A DNA stretch of 64,000 nucleotides from Mixta tenebrionis. Lineage in GTDB: Bacteria > Pseudomonadota > Gammaproteobacteria > Enterobacterales > Enterobacteriaceae. Under the pieces are notes generated by a model. The model worked only from the letters and a program-made list of their open reading frames with translations, was not told the origin of the DNA and ran no database searches. Of this stretch, positions 40,268 through 49,997 are shown piece after piece. The stretch lies in NCBI RefSeq assembly GCF_006517625.1, contig NZ_VHQI01000007.1:124001-188000 (forward strand), given 5' to 3'. Both the position numbers and the translations under genes were made by a program. The number at the start of each line of letters is the position of its first letter. Positions within the stretch are counted from its first letter, which is position 1.

Positions 40268-40891
40268 TCACTGGAAACCGGCAACCGCCTGCAAGGCCAG
40301 CTTCAGCGCGATGCCCCACATCACCAGGCCGACCAGCAGATTAATTACGCGCTGCGCGCCCTGGGTGCTTAGCCGCGGCGACAGCCAGGCCGCCAGCAGC
40401 GCCAGGCTAAAGAACCAGAACAGCGAGGCGCTGGCGGTGCCCAGCGCAAACCAGCGGCGCGCCTCCTGCGGCAGCTGGCCCCCCAGGCTGCCCAGCACCA
40501 CAAAGGTATCGAGATAAACGTGCGGATTCAGCCAGGTCACGGCGGCCAGCGTGGCGAGAATGCGCCAGCGGCTTTGCTGTTTAATCGCGGCGCTGGTCAG
40601 TTCGATATTGGCGCTGAAGGCGGCGCGCAGCGCTCCCCAGCCATACCAGAGCAGAAAGGCGACGCCGCCCCAGGTTACCAGATTCAGCAGCAGCGGCGAC
40701 TGGTTAAGCAGCGCGCTGCCGCCAAACACGCCGGCGCAGATCAATACAATATCGCTGAGCGTGCAGATAGCGGCGGTCATTAAATGATACTGACGCCGAA
40801 TTCCCTGGTTCAGTACAAACGCGTTCTGCGGCCCCAGCGGCAATATCAGCGCAACACCCAGAGCAAAGCCCTGAAAATAGACGGATAACAT
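40268..40891 (-). CDS. argO: Arginine exporter ArgO
   Basis: 207 residues, LysE/ArgO family with six membrane helices. Family motif [15 protein letters not shown] is seen as [32 protein letters not shown] is the other conserved loop. It exports arginine and its toxic analogue canavanine, under ArgP control. An in-frame TTG precedes the ATG by one codon; the ATG with GGAGA upstream is chosen. Confidence 0.94.
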   Translation of the reverse strand: MLSVYFQGFALGVALILPLGPQNAFVLNQGIRRQYHLMTAAICTLSDIVLICAGVFGGSALLNQSPLLLNLVTWGGVAFLLWYGWGALRAAFSANIELTSAAIKQQSRWRILATLAAVTWLNPHVYLDTFVVLGSLGGQLPQEARRWFALGTASASLFWFFSLALLAAWLSPRLSTQGAQRVINLLVGLVMWGIALKLALQAVAGFQ

Positions 40892-41020
40892 CAATTTTTC
40901 TCCGTAAAGATAATGGTGGAGAAGTGTATAGCGGCGGCAACAGGGGGTGAAATGGAAAGAATTAATGGATCATCAGCAGCGCTAATAAAGCAGGGCGAGG
41001 CCTTCCTCGCCCGCTCAGGC

Positions 41021-41914
41021 TTATTCGGCTCTGGCCGGCGTCGCCGCGCTTGCGTCCGGCGCGCGCGCAGCATCGACCTGATGCAGATGGACATCCATCT
41101 GCGGATAGGGAATGCCGATGCCATGCGCGTCCAGCGTGCGCTTAAAGTTCTTCATCAGATCCCAGTAAACATCCTGCAGATCGCTGCTGTTGCTCCAGCA
41201 GCGCACGACAAAGTTCAGCGACGAGGCCGCCAGCTCGTTCAGGCCGATCTGTACGCCGCGATCCTGCAATACGCGCGCATCGGCATCCACGACTTCACGC
41301 AGCAGGGCGATAACCCTATCGACATCGGCATCATAGGCGACGCCAATCACAAACTCGTTGCGCCGCACCGGCTCACGCGAGAAGTTAACAATATTGCCCG
41401 CGATGATTTTACCGTTCGGCACCACGACGATTTTGCCATCGCCGGTACGCAGCGTGGTAGAGAAAATCTGTACGTGCAGAACCGTACCCATTACGCCGCC
41501 AAGATCGACAAACTCGCCGGTGCGGAACGGGCGGAAAGTTACCAGCAGTACGCCCGCCGCCAGGTTGGAGAGCGAGCCCTGCAGCGCCAGGCCGACGGCC
41601 AGACCCGCGGCGCCCAGCACCGCGATAACCGAAGCGGTCTGTACCCCGACGCGCCCCAGCGCGGCGATCAGCGTAAAGGCGATAATACCGTAACGCACCA
41701 GCGCCGACAGAAAATCGGCCACGGTAGCGTCAATATGCCGCGTCCGCAGCAGTCGATTAATGCCGTTAGCCACCACGCGCGCAATAATCATCCCGACAAT
41801 AATGATGGCAATGGCGGCGACAATATTGACCGCATAGCTCAGCAGCAGCGCCTGGTTATGCACCAGCCAGCCGCCCGCGCTGTTAATACCGTTAACCACA
41901 TTCAAATCTTGCAT
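41021..41914 (-). CDS. mscS: Small-conductance mechanosensitive channel MscS
   Basis: 297 residues (E. coli 286). Three N-terminal helices, with the pore helix TM3 rich in Gly/Ala ([20 protein letters not shown]). The beta domain has [19 protein letters not shown] and [20 protein letters not shown]. The longer C-terminus ([14 protein letters not shown]) is an Ala-rich tail. It opens under membrane tension to release solutes during osmotic downshock. GGTGG upstream supports ATG41914. Confidence 0.96.
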   Translation of the reverse strand: MQDLNVVNGINSAGGWLVHNQALLLSYAVNIVAAIAIIIVGMIIARVVANGINRLLRTRHIDATVADFLSALVRYGIIAFTLIAALGRVGVQTASVIAVLGAAGLAVGLALQGSLSNLAAGVLLVTFRPFRTGEFVDLGGVMGTVLHVQIFSTTLRTGDGKIVVVPNGKIIAGNIVNFSREPVRRNEFVIGVAYDADVDRVIALLREVVDADARVLQDRGVQIGLNELAASSLNFVVRCWSNSSDLQDVYWDLMKNFKRTLDAHGIGIPYPQMDVHLHQVDAARAPDASAATPARAE

Positions 41915-42059
41915 CGATCCACCCTTTGTTGGTTCCCCAATAAAGTAAGCCAAACCGCCAGTAGGAGCTGACGAACCATTAACAAAGGGTAAGCAATGTT
42001 TTCGCGCTTCGCCAAAGAAGCGGCAATAAAGGTTACATTTTCATATCAAAACGGCATAA

Positions 42060-42083
42060 AAAAAGGCCCCGCAGGGCCTTTTT
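42060..42083 (-). terminator. fbaA terminator
   Basis: AAAAAGGCCC / GGGCCTTTTT with a CGCA loop just past the fbaA stop; the U-run is mostly inside the stem. Confidence 0.85.
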
Positions 42084-42098
42084 ACTACCGTGTGCTGA

Positions 42099-43178
42099 TT
42101 ACAGCGTGTTGATGTTGTTCAGCTCTTTGAACGCCTGCTCTAAGCGCGTCACCATAGAGGTCTGAGCAGCACGCAGCCAGACGCGCGGATCGTAGAATTT
42201 CTTGTTCGGCTTGTCGTCGCCTTCCGGGTTGCCCAGCTGCCCCTGCAGGTAGCCTTCGTTCTTTTTGTAATACTGCAGAATACCGTCCCAGGTCGCCCAT
42301 TGGGTATCGGTATCGATATTCATTTTGACCACGCCGTAGTCGATAGACTCTTTGATCTCTTCAGCAGAAGAACCGGAACCGCCGTGGAACACGAAGTTCA
42401 GCGCGTTGTGCGGCAGGTTATGTTTCTGGCAAACATATTCCTGTGAGTTTTTCAGGATTTTCGGCGTCAGTACCACGTTACCCGGCTTGTAAACGCCATG
42501 AACGTTGCCGAAAGAAGCAGCGATGGTAAAGCGATGGCTGACTTCGCTCAGTTTGGTGTAAGCGTAATCAACATCTTCCGGCTGGGTATACAGCGCGGAG
42601 CTGTCGAGATGGGAGTTATCTACGCCATCTTCTTCACCGCCGGTTACGCCCAGTTCGATTTCCAGCGTCATGCCCATTTTCGCCATGCGCGCCAGATATT
42701 TGCTGCTGAGTTCGATGTTTTCTTCCAGAGACTCTTCGGAAAGGTCGATCATATGGGAAGAGAACAGCGGCTTACCGGTCTGGGCGAAATGTTTTTCACC
42801 CGCGTCCAGCAGGCCGTCGATCCACGGCAGCAGTTTTTTCGCGCAGTGGTCGGTGTGCAGAATAACCGGCACGCCATATTTTTCCGCCATCAGGTGCACA
42901 TGATGCGCGCCAGCGATGGCGCCGGCGATCGCAGCGGCCTGCGGCTCATCGGATTTAAAACCTTTACCGGCGATAAACGCGGCGCCGCCGTTGGAGAACT
43001 GAACGATAACCGGCGCTTTAACTTTTGCGGCCGCTTCCAGTACAGCGTTGATGGAATCGGTGCCCACGCAGTTAACTGCCGGCAGCGCGAATTTGTTTTC
43101 TTTCGCTACCTGGAATACTTTCTGTACGTCATCACCGGTGACAACGCCTGGTTTTACGAAATCAAAAATTTTAGACAT
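42099..43178 (-). CDS. fbaA: Fructose-bisphosphate aldolase, class II
   Basis: 359 residues. Zinc ligands in ILHTDHCAKKLLPW (His), the region around GVHKPGNVV (here GVYKPGNVV) and FHGGSGSS; catalytic Asp in HTDH; NIDTDTQWA binds phosphate. Glycolytic aldolase. Third gene of the epd-pgk-fbaA block. Confidence 0.97.
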   Translation of the reverse strand: MSKIFDFVKPGVVTGDDVQKVFQVAKENKFALPAVNCVGTDSINAVLEAAAKVKAPVIVQFSNGGAAFIAGKGFKSDEPQAAAIAGAIAGAHHVHLMAEKYGVPVILHTDHCAKKLLPWIDGLLDAGEKHFAQTGKPLFSSHMIDLSEESLEENIELSSKYLARMAKMGMTLEIELGVTGGEEDGVDNSHLDSSALYTQPEDVDYAYTKLSEVSHRFTIAASFGNVHGVYKPGNVVLTPKILKNSQEYVCQKHNLPHNALNFVFHGGSGSSAEEIKESIDYGVVKMNIDTDTQWATWDGILQYYKKNEGYLQGQLGNPEGDDKPNKKFYDPRVWLRAAQTSMVTRLEQAFKELNNINTL

Positions 43179-43273
43179 CTGTTTTGTCCTGTTTCGTCGG
43201 CCGTGTTACGGATTCTCGCCCATGTCGTAAGCTGGGCAAACGTTCTGGCAGGGCATACGCCCTGCCTTAAAAC

Positions 43274-44437
43274 TTACTGTTTAGCGCGCTCTTCCAGCAT
43301 AGCAACCGCCGGCAGTTTTTTGCCTTCGACGAATTCCAGGAATGCGCCGCCGCCGGTTGAAATATAGGAAATTTTATCTTCAATGCCGAACAGATCGATC
43401 GCCGCCAGCGTATCGCCGCCGCCAGCTACAGAGAACGCTTCGCTATCAGCGATGGCGTTAGCGATGATTTCAGTGCCTTTACGGAAGTTCGGGAACTCGA
43501 ACACGCCTACCGGGCCGTTCCACAGGATGGTTTTCGCTTCTTTCAGCATTTTCGCCATCGCCTGCGCCGTTTCGTCACCGAAGTCCATAATCTCTTCGTT
43601 ATCGGCGACTTCGTTAACTTTTTTCACCGTGGCGACAGCAGTTTCAGAAAATTCCGTGCCGACGCGGGAGTCGGTCGGTACCGGAATACCGAACTGATCG
43701 CGCAGCCCTTTCGCCGCTTCAACGAAGTCTGGTTCGTAGAGCGATTTACCTACGTTATTGTCGATAGCAACAAAGGTGTTAGCGATACCGCCGCCGACGA
43801 TCACGGTGTCGGCAATTTTCACCAGCGAGTTAAGCACGTCGAACTTGGTGGAAACTTTAGAGCCGCCAACCACCGCTACCAGCGGACGGGCCGGATTGTT
43901 CATCACTTTACCCAGCGCTTCCAGCTCGGCGGAAAGCAGCGGGCCGGCACAGGCGACTGGAGCAAATTTGCCCACGCCGTGGGTAGAAGCCTGCGCGCGG
44001 TGCGCGGTGCCGAAGGCGTCCATAACGAAAACGTCGCACAGCGCGGCATATTTTTTAGAGAGGGTTTCGTCGTCTTTCTTTTCGCCCTTGTTGAAACGGA
44101 CGTTTTCCAGCACAACCAGTTCGCCGGCGCCCACTTCCACGCCGTCGAGATAATCTTTCGCCAGCGTTACGCTGGTGCCGTTCAGTTTATCTTTCAGGTA
44201 ATTAACCACCGGCAGCAGCGAAAATTCTTCGTTGTATTCGCCTTCGGTCGGACGTCCCAGGTGCGACGTCACCATCACTTTCGCACCCTGTTTCAGGGCG
44301 GCTTCGATGGTCGGCAGGGAAGCGCGGATACGCGCATCTGACGTCACTTTCCCTTCTTTTACCGGCACGTTAAGATCGGCGCGGATCAGAACGCGTTTAC
44401 CAGCAAGATCCAGATCGGTCATCTTAATTACAGACAT
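43274..44437 (-). CDS. pgk: Phosphoglycerate kinase
   Basis: 387 residues. Two-domain kinase: [19 protein letters not shown] and [11 protein letters not shown] in the substrate domain; [25 protein letters not shown] and [11 protein letters not shown] in the nucleotide domain. It forms ATP from 1,3-bisphosphoglycerate. 50 bp downstream of epd. Confidence 0.97.
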   Translation of the reverse strand: MSVIKMTDLDLAGKRVLIRADLNVPVKEGKVTSDARIRASLPTIEAALKQGAKVMVTSHLGRPTEGEYNEEFSLLPVVNYLKDKLNGTSVTLAKDYLDGVEVGAGELVVLENVRFNKGEKKDDETLSKKYAALCDVFVMDAFGTAHRAQASTHGVGKFAPVACAGPLLSAELEALGKVMNNPARPLVAVVGGSKVSTKFDVLNSLVKIADTVIVGGGIANTFVAIDNNVGKSLYEPDFVEAAKGLRDQFGIPVPTDSRVGTEFSETAVATVKKVNEVADNEEIMDFGDETAQAMAKMLKEAKTILWNGPVGVFEFPNFRKGTEIIANAIADSEAFSVAGGGDTLAAIDLFGIEDKISYISTGGGAFLEFVEGKKLPAVAMLEERAKQ

Positions 44438-44487
44438 GGTGAACCCTCTCGTTGATTCTCATAAGTTTTGTCAGACGCATCCGCGTC

Positions 44488-45507
44488 TTACCTGAAACCG
44501 CATGCGGCCATCGCTAAGGAAGTATCAAGCATCCGGTTAGCGAAGCCCCACTCGTTGTCACACCAGACCAAAGTCTTAATCAGGTGTTGACCGCTGACCC
44601 GCGTTTGCGTGCCGTCCACTATGGCACTATGCGGATCGTGATTAAAATCGATCGAGACTAACGGTATTTCCGTATAGTCAACTATACCACTAAAAGCCCC
44701 CGCTGAGGCATTTTGCAGCACGGCGTTCACCTCGCCGGCCGTCACCGCCGCGCGTACGCTTACGCTCAGATCCATCGCCGTCACGTTAATCGTCGGCACG
44801 CGCACGGCGATCGCTTCGAAACGATCGGCAAACTGCGGCAGAATGCGGCCGATGCCCGCCGCCAGCCGCGTATCTACCGGAATAATAGACTGGCTGGCGG
44901 CGCGCGTACGGCGCAGATCGCGGTGATAGGCGTCAATAACCTGCTGATCGTGCATCGCGGAATGGATGGTAGTGATGGCGCCGGATTCAATGCCAAACGC
45001 GTCATCCAGCAGCTTGATAATCGGAATAATACAGTTTGTAGTGCAGGAGGCGTTGGAAACCAGGCGATCGGCCTGCTTAAGCGTACTTTCGTTCACACCG
45101 TAGACGATGGTGGCGTCGAGATCGTTGCCGCCGGGATGAGAAAACAGCACTTTTTTCGCGCCCGCCTGCAGATGCGCTTCGCCATCGGCCCGGCTGCCCC
45201 AGATGCCGGTACAGTCCAGCACCAGATCGACATTCAGCTCACGCCACGGCAGATCGGCGATATTTTTCTGATGCAGCAAACGAATAGTGTCTTCGCCTAC
45301 CCACAGCAGATCGCGTTCCTGACGCACCTCCCAGGCGAAACGGCCATGGCTGGTGTCATATTTCAATAAGTGCGCCATACCGGCGGACTCCGCCAGCTCA
45401 TTAATGGCGACGACGTTCATTTCTGCCCGGCGCCCGGTTTCATACAGCGCGCGTAATACGCTGCGTCCAATGCGTCCAAAGCCGTTAATCGCTACGCGAA
45501 GGGCCAT
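44488..45507 (-). CDS. epd: Erythrose-4-phosphate dehydrogenase
   Basis: 339 residues, GAPDH-like. [20 protein letters not shown] fold, catalytic Cys in [10 protein letters not shown], and [14 protein letters not shown]. The sequence is that of Epd rather than GapA and it heads epd-pgk-fbaA. It oxidises erythrose-4-phosphate for pyridoxal phosphate synthesis. Confidence 0.95.
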   Translation of the reverse strand: MALRVAINGFGRIGRSVLRALYETGRRAEMNVVAINELAESAGMAHLLKYDTSHGRFAWEVRQERDLLWVGEDTIRLLHQKNIADLPWRELNVDLVLDCTGIWGSRADGEAHLQAGAKKVLFSHPGGNDLDATIVYGVNESTLKQADRLVSNASCTTNCIIPIIKLLDDAFGIESGAITTIHSAMHDQQVIDAYHRDLRRTRAASQSIIPVDTRLAAGIGRILPQFADRFEAIAVRVPTINVTAMDLSVSVRAAVTAGEVNAVLQNASAGAFSGIVDYTEIPLVSIDFNHDPHSAIVDGTQTRVSGQHLIKTLVWCDNEWGFANRMLDTSLAMAACGFR

Positions 45508-45624
45508 AATTCTCCTGCGTCACAACCTGATAAAAACGTGCCAATAGCCTGAGCCAGCCGCTGCGATTTGTACAGAGGAAAAATCCGCTGCCGCTCTGCA
45601 CAAGTCGCAGAGGAAATCGTTTTA

Positions 45625-45638
45625 CTGAAACGCTTCAG
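45625..45638. promoter_or_regulatory. Cra (FruR) operator upstream of epd
   Basis: CTGAAACGCTTCAG fits the Cra consensus (TGAAnCGnTTCA). It lies about 118 bp upstream of epd. Cra repression of the epd-pgk operon is established in E. coli. Confidence 0.7.
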
Positions 45639-45695
45639 CGAGAATATTCGTTACAAGGAATAATTAAAATGACAGCGATCAACCCTTAAAACAAA

Positions 45696-45717
45696 ATTCT
45701 GACATAGATCACAATTT
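45696..45717. promoter_or_regulatory. Candidate CRP site upstream of epd
   Basis: TGACATAGATCACA has one strong half-site (GATCACA) and a weaker TGACA partner at the CRP spacing. CRP control of epd is known in E. coli. It could equally serve the divergent bactofilin gene. Confidence 0.5.
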
Positions 45718-45968
45718 TGCATAAAAGTTAGCGTGGTTGGCACAGTTGCAGAGCGGCGTCATTGTAAGGTAATTTGCCTTTATGGATTCTTTTTTACCTT
45801 TAGCTTGCGGCGTAGAATACAAAAGGCTGCGCCGTTCCGCCGTCGGCGTCAGCCTGTCGCGCCATGCAAAGGCGACAGAATGCCTGGAGGCGGTCGTTAT
45901 CTACAGGTTGAAAAGAAAAGCCTGGACGGCTTGATATTGACCTTTCCTGGTTCTTTTAAAAGGACGTT

Positions 45969-46694
45969 ATGAACTACAACCTGCTTTGGGGCATCTGGTT
46001 GTCCTGGGCTGTGGCGCTGCTGGCCTATTGCCTTGAGTGGGCGAATGCGTGGGAGCTATTAACCTGGCTGGCAATAATAGCGCTAACGGTTATTGCCTTT
46101 TTCATTACATTATTTTTAATTCGCACCCTGAAATCAGACAAAGGACTGACTATGTTTAAACGAAAAGATAATTTCCCGGAAAGTAATTATGAACCTGAAA
46201 AACCGGAAAGCATTATTTATCCGGAACCACCGCCGGCACCAACGAATAAAGAATCAGTTTCTGCAGCTATAGTAGTCGATCGCGAGGCGACGATTATTCC
46301 ATCCAGCTGCCATATTAACGGCGAAATAAAAGCCTCCGGCGATATGAAAATTAACGGTTCTGTCGACGGCAAAATTATGGCGGAAAAAACGGTATACGTG
46401 CTGGGACAGGGAGTGGTAGAGGGCGAAATCTTTGCGGCTAAAGTAGTGGTGGATGGCAAGGTTAAAGGCCTGTGCGCCAGCGCCGTTGTAGAAATCAATG
46501 CCAACGGCCTGATGGACGGCACCATTGAAAGCGACGATCTTTCAATTAATAAAAACGGGCGTTTTTATGGGGTATCGAAACCCGCCGGGGCTAAAAAAGA
46601 GATGGCGGAGCATAAAACGGTTAACAAAGAGAGCGGCGCAGAAAAATTAACCATGATCCAGCAGGTATTAGATAACGTACAGGACAAAATGTAA
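45969..46694 (+). CDS. Bactofilin (CcmA-like polymer-forming protein) with N-terminal membrane helices
   Basis: 241 residues. Two hydrophobic helices (about 5-22 and 30-52) are followed by a linker and a DUF583 bactofilin core (about 105-200) of short beta-strand repeats: SCHINGEIKASGDMKINGSVDGKI, VEGEIFAAKVVVDGKVKG, INANGLMDGTIESDDLSI. Bactofilins form filaments that shape cells; Proteus CcmA, with the same membrane-plus-core layout, affects cell curvature. Absent from this place in E. coli. An internal ATG with its own ribosome binding site could give a soluble short form (see findings). Confidence 0.88.
   Translation: MNYNLLWGIWLSWAVALLAYCLEWANAWELLTWLAIIALTVIAFFITLFLIRTLKSDKGLTMFKRKDNFPESNYEPEKPESIIYPEPPPAPTNKESVSAAIVVDREATIIPSSCHINGEIKASGDMKINGSVDGKIMAEKTVYVLGQGVVEGEIFAAKVVVDGKVKGLCASAVVEINANGLMDGTIESDDLSINKNGRFYGVSKPAGAKKEMAEHKTVNKESGAEKLTMIQQVLDNVQDKM
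46140..46154 (+). promoter_or_regulatory. Internal ribosome binding site and start in the bactofilin gene
   Basis: AAAGGA (46140-46145), 6 nt, then in-frame ATG46152 (residue 62, MFKRKDN), exactly after the membrane helices. It would give a 180-residue soluble bactofilin. Confidence 0.55.
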
Positions 46695-46760
46695 TTTGGA
46701 GTAATTAGCTATCCCGCCAGGATATTAATTCACATCGTATTAGTTAATAAATACCTTACT

Positions 46761-46835
46761 AATGGCGCCTGCCGCAAATAACAGGCAGGGCGCCATTAAC
46801 GCATCGGGGATTCATCGGGCAACCCGACGAATCCC
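46761..46835. terminator. Hairpins between the bactofilin gene and tktA
   Basis: AATGGCGCC..TGCC / GGCA.GGCGCCATT (46761-46797) follows the bactofilin gene. GGGATTCATCGGG / CCCGACGAATCCC (about 46807-46835, one G-T type mismatch) precedes the tktA stop. Neither has a clean U-run; together they separate the convergent genes. Confidence 0.5.
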
Positions 46836-46841
46836 ACGCCG

Positions 46842-48833
46842 TTACAGAATGGATTTCGCTTTAGCCACTACGTTATCCACGGTGAAGCCAAACAGCTTGA
46901 ACAGCTGGTCGGCAGGCGCTGATTCGCCAAAGGTGGTCATGCCGATAATGGCGCCGTTCAGGCCGGTATATTTGTACCAGTAATCGGCAATGCCCGCTTC
47001 GATCGCCACGCGCGCGCTTACCGCTTTCGGCAGCACCGCTTCACGGTAAGCTTCATCCTGTTTGTCAAACACGTCGGTGGACGGCATGGAAACCACGCGC
47101 ACGCGATAGCCTTCCGCGCTGAGGCGTTCCCAGGCCGCTACCGCCAGCTCAACTTCAGAACCGGTAGCGATCAGGATCAGCTGCGGCTGGCCTGCGCAAT
47201 CTTTTAATACGTAGCCGCCGCGCGCAACGTTTGCCAGCTGGCCGGCGGTACGCGGCTGCTGCTCCAGATTCTGACGGGAGAAGATCAGCGCGGTCGGGCC
47301 ATCTTTACGCTCGATAGCGTATTTCCACGCCACGGCGGACTCAACCTGATCGCACGGACGCCAGGTGCTCATATTCGGCGTAACGCGCAGGCTGGCCATC
47401 TGCTCAACCGGCTGATGCGTCGGGCCATCTTCGCCCAGGCCGATGGAGTCATGGGTATAGACCATTATCTGGCGAATTTTCATCAGTGCCGCCATCCGCA
47501 CCGCGTTACGCGCATATTCCACAAACATCAGGAAGGTAGCGGTGTAAGGCAGGAAGCCGCCGTGCAGCGCGATACCGTTAGCGATAGCGGTCATGCCGAA
47601 TTCGCGCACGCCGTAGTGGATGTAGTTGCCCGCCGCATCCTGGTTGATGCCTTTTGAACCGGACCACATCGTCAGGTTGCTCGGCGCCAGGTCAGCGGAG
47701 CCGCCCAGGTACTCCGGCAGCAGCTTGCCGAAGGCTTCAATAGCGTTTTGCGAAGCTTTACGGCTGGCGATTTTGTTCGGATTCGCCTGCAGCTGCTCGA
47801 TAAATTTCTGCGACTCTTGCTGCCAGTTCGCCGGCAATTCATTGCTCATGCGGCGGGTGAACTCAGCCGCCAGCTCCGGATAAGCCTGGGCGTAAGCGTT
47901 GAATTTATCCTGCCATGCCGCCTCTTTCGCCTGCCCGGCTTCCTTCGCATCCCACGCGGCGTAAATTTCCTGCGGAATAACGAACGGCGCATATTCCCAG
48001 CCCAGCTGTTTGCGGGTCAGCTCGACTTCCTTTTCACCCAGCGGCGCGCCGTGCGAATCGTGCGTCCCCGCCTTATTTGGCGAACCAAAGCCGATCACCG
48101 TTTTGCACATCAACAGGGAAGGCTTATCGGTTACCGCTTTCGCTTCTTCGATCGCTTGCTTAATCGCCTGCGCATCATGACCGTCTACGTTACGCACCAC
48201 GTGCCAGCCGTAAGCTTCGAAGCGGGCGCCGGTATCGTCGCTGAACCACTCTTCCACATGACCGTCGATGGAGATGCCGTTGTCATCATAAAACGCCATC
48301 AGCTTGCCGAGCTTCAGCGTACCGGCCAGCGAGCACACCTCATGTGAGATGCCTTCCATCATGCAGCCGTCGCCCATAAAGACATAAGTATGGTGATCGA
48401 CGATATCATGACCGGGACGGTTAAACTGCGCGGCCAGCGTACGCTCAGCGATCGCCATGCCTACTGCGTTAGCAATGCCCTGCCCCAGCGGGCCGGTAGT
48501 GGTTTCCACGCCGGCGGTATAGCCGTATTCCGGGTGGCCCGGCGTTTTGGAGTGCAGCTGACGGAAGTTTTCCAGCTCGGACATCGGCAGATCGTAGCCG
48601 GTGAGGTGCAGCAGGCTATAGATCAGCATAGAACCGTGGCCGTTGGAGAGGACGAAGCGATCGCGATCTGCCCACTGCGGGTTGGACGGATTATGGTTCA
48701 TATAATCACGCCACAGTACTTCAGCGATATCCGCCATACCCATTGGAGCGCCCGGATGACCAGATTTCGCTTTCTGCACAGCATCCATACTTAAAGCGCG
48801 AATAGCGTTGGCAAGCTCTTTACGAGAAGACAT
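46842..48833 (-). CDS. tktA: Transketolase
   Basis: 663 residues. TPP-dependent two-carbon transfer in the pentose phosphate pathway. [32 protein letters not shown] is the TPP/metal motif; the pyrimidine domain has [19 protein letters not shown]. Same length as E. coli TktA and same neighbour, loiP, divergently placed. Confidence 0.97.
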   Translation of the reverse strand: MSSRKELANAIRALSMDAVQKAKSGHPGAPMGMADIAEVLWRDYMNHNPSNPQWADRDRFVLSNGHGSMLIYSLLHLTGYDLPMSELENFRQLHSKTPGHPEYGYTAGVETTTGPLGQGIANAVGMAIAERTLAAQFNRPGHDIVDHHTYVFMGDGCMMEGISHEVCSLAGTLKLGKLMAFYDDNGISIDGHVEEWFSDDTGARFEAYGWHVVRNVDGHDAQAIKQAIEEAKAVTDKPSLLMCKTVIGFGSPNKAGTHDSHGAPLGEKEVELTRKQLGWEYAPFVIPQEIYAAWDAKEAGQAKEAAWQDKFNAYAQAYPELAAEFTRRMSNELPANWQQESQKFIEQLQANPNKIASRKASQNAIEAFGKLLPEYLGGSADLAPSNLTMWSGSKGINQDAAGNYIHYGVREFGMTAIANGIALHGGFLPYTATFLMFVEYARNAVRMAALMKIRQIMVYTHDSIGLGEDGPTHQPVEQMASLRVTPNMSTWRPCDQVESAVAWKYAIERKDGPTALIFSRQNLEQQPRTAGQLANVARGGYVLKDCAGQPQLILIATGSEVELAVAAWERLSAEGYRVRVVSMPSTDVFDKQDEAYREAVLPKAVSARVAIEAGIADYWYKYTGLNGAIIGMTTFGESAPADQLFKLFGFTVDNVVAKAKSIL

Positions 48834-49123
48834 GTTTTACTCCAGGTCGGATTATGATGCTTCGCCGTCCTTAACCTATTGTAATGAATGAGTTATCAGG
48901 CAAAGCCAAAGGAAAGTCGCCCACAATGTACATGAAAAGCGGGGTAAAAGTACATGGTGTAAACAGCAAATTATCGGGGGCTGACAGGGCATTCTCCCTT
49001 GCCCGCTGGGCTTTATTTAGCGAAAGCGTTATAAAGGGTGCTACTGAAAAAATCGCCGCGCGCATTTTTATCAGGTTACTGTTTTTTTACCGCCCTGTTA
49101 CTGTTTTAAAGGATAAGAAAGGA

Positions 49124-49876
49124 ATGAAAATCCGCACTTGTTTTGCCGCGCTTTCCGTCGCGACGTTACTCTCCGGCTGCCAGAATTTCGACAGCGCCGC
49201 GCTGATGCAGTCCGGCGCGCAGGCCTTCCAGGCCGCAACCCTTAGCGACGAGCAGGTGAAAACCCTGAGTGAGCAATCCTGTCAGCAGATGGATAGCGAA
49301 GCGCAGATTGCCCAGGCCGGCAGCAAATATCAGCAACGCCTGGATAAAATCGCCGCGGCGCTGGGCAACAACATCAACGGCACGCCGGCTAACTACAAGG
49401 TTTACGTCACTAAAGACGTTAACGCCTGGGCGATGGCGAACGGCTGTATCCGCGTCTATAGCGGGCTGATGGATATGATGAGCGATAATGAAGTCGAAGC
49501 GGTGCTGGGCCATGAAATGGGCCACGTCGCGCTGGGCCACTCGCGTAAGGCGATGCAGCTGGCCTATGCCACTACCGCCGCGCGCACCGCCGCAGCCTCG
49601 GTGGGCGGCATTGCCGCAACGCTGTCGCAGTCCCAGCTGGGCGATCTCGGCGAGAAGCTGATCAACGCGCAGTTCTCCCAAACCCAGGAGTCGCAGGCGG
49701 ATGACTACTCCTACGATCTGTTGAAAAAACGCAACATCGATCCGAATGGCCTGGTCACCAGCTTTGAAAAACTGGCGAAGCTGGAAGGCAGCCAGCAGAG
49801 CAGCATGTTTGATTCACATCCCTCTTCGGAATCACGCGCCGAGCATATCAAAGCGCGCATCGCCGCTGATAAATAA
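49124..49876 (+). CDS. loiP: Outer-membrane lipoprotein metalloprotease LoiP (YggG)
   Basis: 250 residues. Lipoprotein signal with lipobox LSGC at about 17-20. M48 domain with zinc motif VLGHEMGHVALGHS and downstream Glu in TQESQADDYSYD. In E. coli it is induced at low osmolarity, cleaves FtsH substrates in vitro and depends on BepA. AAAGGA lies just before ATG49124; the open frame upstream to 48884 is not used. Confidence 0.95.
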   Translation: MKIRTCFAALSVATLLSGCQNFDSAALMQSGAQAFQAATLSDEQVKTLSEQSCQQMDSEAQIAQAGSKYQQRLDKIAAALGNNINGTPANYKVYVTKDVNAWAMANGCIRVYSGLMDMMSDNEVEAVLGHEMGHVALGHSRKAMQLAYATTAARTAAASVGGIAATLSQSQLGDLGEKLINAQFSQTQESQADDYSYDLLKKRNIDPNGLVTSFEKLAKLEGSQQSSMFDSHPSSESRAEHIKARIAADK

Positions 49877-49879
49877 GCG

Positions 49880-49906
49880 TTCAGGGAGGCTGCCCGCCTC
49901 CCTGAA
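49880..49906. terminator. Bidirectional terminator between loiP and the catabolic operon
   Basis: TTCAGGGAGGC / GCCTCCCTGAA, an 11-bp perfect stem with a TGCCC loop, lacking a strong U-run. A short (CCAG)x4 repeat follows at about 49911-49926. It lies between convergent loiP and the last gene of the operon. Confidence 0.6.
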
Positions 49907-49997
49907 TCCGCCAGCCAGCCAGCCAGCCAATGCTCCCTTCAGCCGCCGGCAGGTCAATTATTTTCCGCACGCTGCCGCTCTCCCTGCCCTGCACCAG

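Larger units (their letters stand above)
45508..45968. other. Divergent control region between epd and the bactofilin gene
   Basis: 461 bp without a gene. It holds a Cra-like operator and a CRP-like site for epd, and AT-rich blocks. The bactofilin promoter must lie in its right half; a 79-codon plus-strand frame here (45733-45972) is not convincing. Confidence 0.5.

Noticed and set aside
48884-49123. N-terminal extension of LoiP
   Set aside because: The frame is open but the lipoprotein signal and a good ribosome binding site begin at 49124; the upstream part is non-coding in style.
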